From: Oscillospiraceae bacterium
GTDB lineage: Bacteria > Bacillota > Clostridia > Oscillospirales > Ruminococcaceae
Length of the DNA: 41,603 bases
Reading direction: 5' to 3'
Assembly (NCBI GenBank): GCA_017847875.1
Contig: JAGASN010000009.1
Coordinates: 1-41,603, forward strand
Part shown: positions 39,632 through 41,603 of the stretch, piece after piece
Position numbering within the stretch: position 1 is the stretch's first letter
How the letters are laid out: each line of letters begins with the position of its first letter
Position numbers and translations under genes: made by a program
Notes under the pieces: generated by a model
What the model was told of the DNA's origin: nothing
What the model saw: only the letters and a program-made list of their open reading frames with translations
Database searches by the model: none

Positions 39632-39696
39632 AAAGCCTTCCCTTGGGGGGGAAGGTGGATTTTCTGCGGCTTGCCGAAGAAAAGACGGATGAGGGG
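39632..39696 (+). repeat. Small intergenic repeat, subfamily 2, copy F
   Basis: AAAGCCTTCCCTTGGGGGG at one end and AAGACGGATGAGGGG at the other, with an internal CGGCTTGCCG hairpin. Same ends as copy E. It lies between the divergent asnS and PadR promoters. Confidence 0.7.
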
Positions 39697-39759
39697 AAAA
39701 AAGATATTTCCAAAAAGTATTTTCAATACAAAATATTCTTCTTCGGAACATAAAAACTA

Positions 39760-39816
39760 TTGACAAAATTAGTTACTTGCAATACAATGAGCTCGGATAA
39801 TTGTAATACAAGTAAC
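39760..39816 (+). promoter_or_regulatory. Promoter and operator of the PadR-membrane protein operon
   Basis: TTGACA (39760-39765) and TACAAT (39783-39788) are 17 bp apart. Two near-identical 11-mers, TTGCAATACAA (39777-39787) and TTGTAATACAA (39801-39811), lie 24 bp apart. The second is a perfect dyad TTGTA-A-TACAA. Outer GTTAC/GTAAC flanks make the whole block a larger inverted repeat over the -10. Probable PadR operator. Confidence 0.75.
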
Positions 39817-39837
39817 CGGGAAGGAGGCGTTTTTTCC

Positions 39838-40179
39838 TTGATAAACAAAACTCAGATTATGAAAGGGATTCTTGAAGGCTGTGTTCTTGCGGTGCTGAGC
39901 AGGGAAAAGCTTTATTCACAGGAAATTCCGAAAAAGCTTTTGGAGTATAAAATGTCCGATGTTTCCGACGGAACGCTTTTTCCGCTTCTTTTGCGGCTTG
40001 AAAGCGAAGAACTTATTGAAAGTGAAAAAGTTCCGGTTCCAAACGGTCCCGCAAGAAAATATTACAGCACAACGGAAAAGGGACTTTCGGAACTTCGAAA
40101 ATTCAGGGAGATATGGAACGCCCTTGATTTTTCCGTAAACGAAATTTTAAACGGAGGTGAGCCGGATGAACGAGCTTAA
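39838..40179 (+). CDS. PadR-family transcriptional regulator
   Basis: A 113-residue PadR repressor. The pattern NKTQIMKGILEGCVLAVLSREKLYSQEIPKKL is read in part, followed by VSDGTLFPLLLRLESEELI as recognition helix and wing, then PARKYYSTTEKG. It starts with TTG at 39838 behind AAGGAGG; longer readings run through its promoter. It overlaps the next gene by 14 bases. The promoter has paired operator-like repeats, so it probably represses its own operon. Confidence 0.9.
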   Translation: MINKTQIMKGILEGCVLAVLSREKLYSQEIPKKLLEYKMSDVSDGTLFPLLLRLESEELIESEKVPVPNGPARKYYSTTEKGLSELRKFREIWNALDFSVNEILNGGEPDERA

Positions 40180-41603
40180 AGGCGAATATATCCTCGATTT
40201 TTATGACGTTAAAGAATATATCGAAAAACACACAAAAGTCGGCGAAAAACGCAACGAAGCGCTTGAAACCCTTCATGGAATTTATCTTGAAGCCCAGGAA
40301 AACGAAACTCCGATTTCGGAAATCCACGAAGGCAGCGCAAAGGAATATGCAAAGGAGATAGTCGAAGGGCTTCCGCATATGGCTCCGGAAAAACGGAAAA
40401 TAATGAGAAGAATTGTTATTGCTGTTTTTGCCGCAGTTTTGGCTGTTATTGCATATTTTACAAGCGATTTTTATTATATGCAAAAATACGGATATAACTA
40501 TTACAGAAACTTTCCGGAAATTTTTTGGGGAGCGCCTTACGGCAGAGGCGACGAAAATTATATAGCATATCTTAATGTGGGCGATGACGGATTTCCCACC
40601 CAGGATGAAAATCTTTCCGCTGCCGGAATGTATTTTGACGAAATTATGGTTTCAAAAAACTATGATGATTTTTTCACCATAATAATGCGTTCCGAAACAA
40701 AACAGATTTCTCCGACGGAATATACTTTTAAATATCCCGGGTTTACTTACGGAGGCGGCGAATATATTTGGATGCATACCAAAAGCGGTAAGATTTCCGC
40801 GGAAGTTTGCGGACTTCCTTTTTCCGGCGAGGTTGTAAGAGTTAACGCCACCGGAAAAGACTTATGTTATTGGATAGATTTTACCGCATCGGACGAAAGC
40901 GCGGATTATTCCGGAATTTCAAAACGCATAATTTCCGGCGAAACCGTTACAGTGAAGCTTGATGACATAAACAATATGCATTGGCGATATAAAGATATTC
41001 TCGAAGTACTTTTGGAAAGACATTTTCCGTTTTTTGTAACGTATAAATATGACCCGGTCATTGAAGGAAGAGAAACCGCACCGCAAGACGGAATATATTA
41101 CCATATGACAACTTCCGACGGAAAAGCCCAGGCTTTTGTCCGCAGCGAATATAACGAGGAACTCGGCGGTCAGGAACTTATCTGGAATTCCGTTCCGAGA
41201 AAGCTTGACGAAAGCCTTGATTGGGTAGAAAGCGGAAAACCCTATCTTGATGACGAAGGGCTTATCTGCGTTGAGATAATCGAAGTTTTTAAAGACGGAA
41301 CGAGAAAAACCGAAACCGTAAAAGCGGAAAAGAAAACAAAGCTTGTATATTCGGATTTTATCGAATATACCGAAAATAAGGCTTTTGAAGTAAGAATCAA
41401 TGCGGAGCGCGACGCGGACGGAAAATTTACGGAAATACACGGCAACGGTTGGGGCGTAACAAAATATAACGATGACGAAAACGGCGACCCGATATATACG
41501 GTGCCTTATGAAAAAAACAATTGGGAAAGCTATATTCTTGAAAATGGCGATGCCGCAATGGAAATAAGCTATTATAAAATCGACGAACCGGAAAAAATTA
41601 TAG
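40166..41603 (+). CDS. Large single-pass membrane protein cotranscribed with PadR (3' end missing)
   Basis: Open from ATG 40166 to the end of the window without a stop (at least 479 residues); partial. GGAGGTGAG precedes the start, which lies inside the padR 3' end. The N-terminal 75 or so residues are cytoplasmic and helical (YDVKEYIEKHTKVGEKRNEAL... AKEIVEGLP), like the adaptor domains (DUF1700/HAAS type) that often follow PadR regulators. One membrane helix follows (RIVIAVFAAVLAVIAYFTS, about residues 85-103). The rest is an outer domain rich in Tyr, Asp and Glu that I do not recognise. PadR plus this protein probably forms a membrane-sensing repressor pair. Role is inferred. Confidence 0.75.
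   Translation, partial: MNELKGEYILDFYDVKEYIEKHTKVGEKRNEALETLHGIYLEAQENETPISEIHEGSAKEYAKEIVEGLPHMAPEKRKIMRRIVIAVFAAVLAVIAYFTSDFYYMQKYGYNYYRNFPEIFWGAPYGRGDENYIAYLNVGDDGFPTQDENLSAAGMYFDEIMVSKNYDDFFTIIMRSETKQISPTEYTFKYPGFTYGGGEYIWMHTKSGKISAEVCGLPFSGEVVRVNATGKDLCYWIDFTASDESADYSGISKRIISGETVTVKLDDINNMHWRYKDILEVLLERHFPFFVTYKYDPVIEGRETAPQDGIYYHMTTSDGKAQAFVRSEYNEELGGQELIWNSVPRKLDESLDWVESGKPYLDDEGLICVEIIEVFKDGTRKTETVKAEKKTKLVYSDFIEYTENKAFEVRINAERDADGKFTEIHGNGWGVTKYNDDENGDPIYTVPYEKNNWESYILENGDAAMEISYYKIDEPEKII

Overview
The window looks like a chromosomal segment of an anaerobic, spore-forming-type member of the Firmicutes (class Clostridia; an uncultured gut Oscillospirales-like lineage would fit, but this is inference). 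Supporting signs are a SpoIIE homologue, two T-box riboswitches, RNase Y, FakA (YloV), RemA, a single-chain glycyl-tRNA synthetase, lipobox lipoproteins, consensus sigma-A promoters and strong AGGAGG ribosome binding sites with many TTG/GTG starts. Most of the window is housekeeping. No transposase, integrase, phage block, CRISPR array, rRNA or tRNA gene was seen.

Layout. 1-1.9 kb: 3' end of a sortase-anchored pilin-like surface protein, then a ribokinase-family kinase. 2-7.1 kb (minus): trpS - ymdB - orphan peptide-binding lipoprotein, and fakA from its own promoter. 7.2-9.4 kb: an ECF sigma factor, its probable membrane anti-sigma partner and a YcxB-like membrane protein. 9.4-11.8 kb: spoIIE behind a promoter with a 21-bp spacer. 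11.8-14.4 kb: a methionine T-box (AUG specifier) and metNIQ. 14.5-17.6 kb (minus): a GNAT acetyltransferase, a membrane-bound XRE regulator and glyS. 17.7-21.0 kb: the conserved cluster yicC-remA-gmk-rpoZ-coaBC. 21.1-25.7 kb: an HD protein, a PadR-DUF2812 operon and glgP. 26-30.1 kb (minus): a second ECF sigma/anti-sigma pair (tandem DUF4367) and thrS with its threonine T-box. 30.3-34.1 kb: rny, then an alpha/beta hydrolase - sdpR - sdpI operon with two identical-geometry operators. 34.1-39.6 kb: an Amidase_6 protein, zapA-dut, maf, an aspartate aminotransferase, a histidine phosphatase and asnS. 39.7-41.6 kb: a PadR regulator and a large membrane protein that runs off the window.

The most notable signals are regulatory. 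Four small regulators (XRE, two PadR, SdpR/ArsR) each sit behind a consensus promoter with clear dyads, which suggests autoregulation. The closest thing to an undescribed system is the hydrolase-SdpR-SdpI cassette: it resembles the Bacillus sdpRI toxin-immunity operon, but a hydrolase is added and no toxin genes are seen nearby. Also worth attention are a CoaBC whose PXMNXXMW motif has lost its Asn, a short MetN without the NIL domain behind a Met T-box, a spoIIE promoter of Spo0A-like architecture, and at least six small intergenic repeats of two subfamilies. All four members of the first subfamily follow a gene in the same relative orientation.
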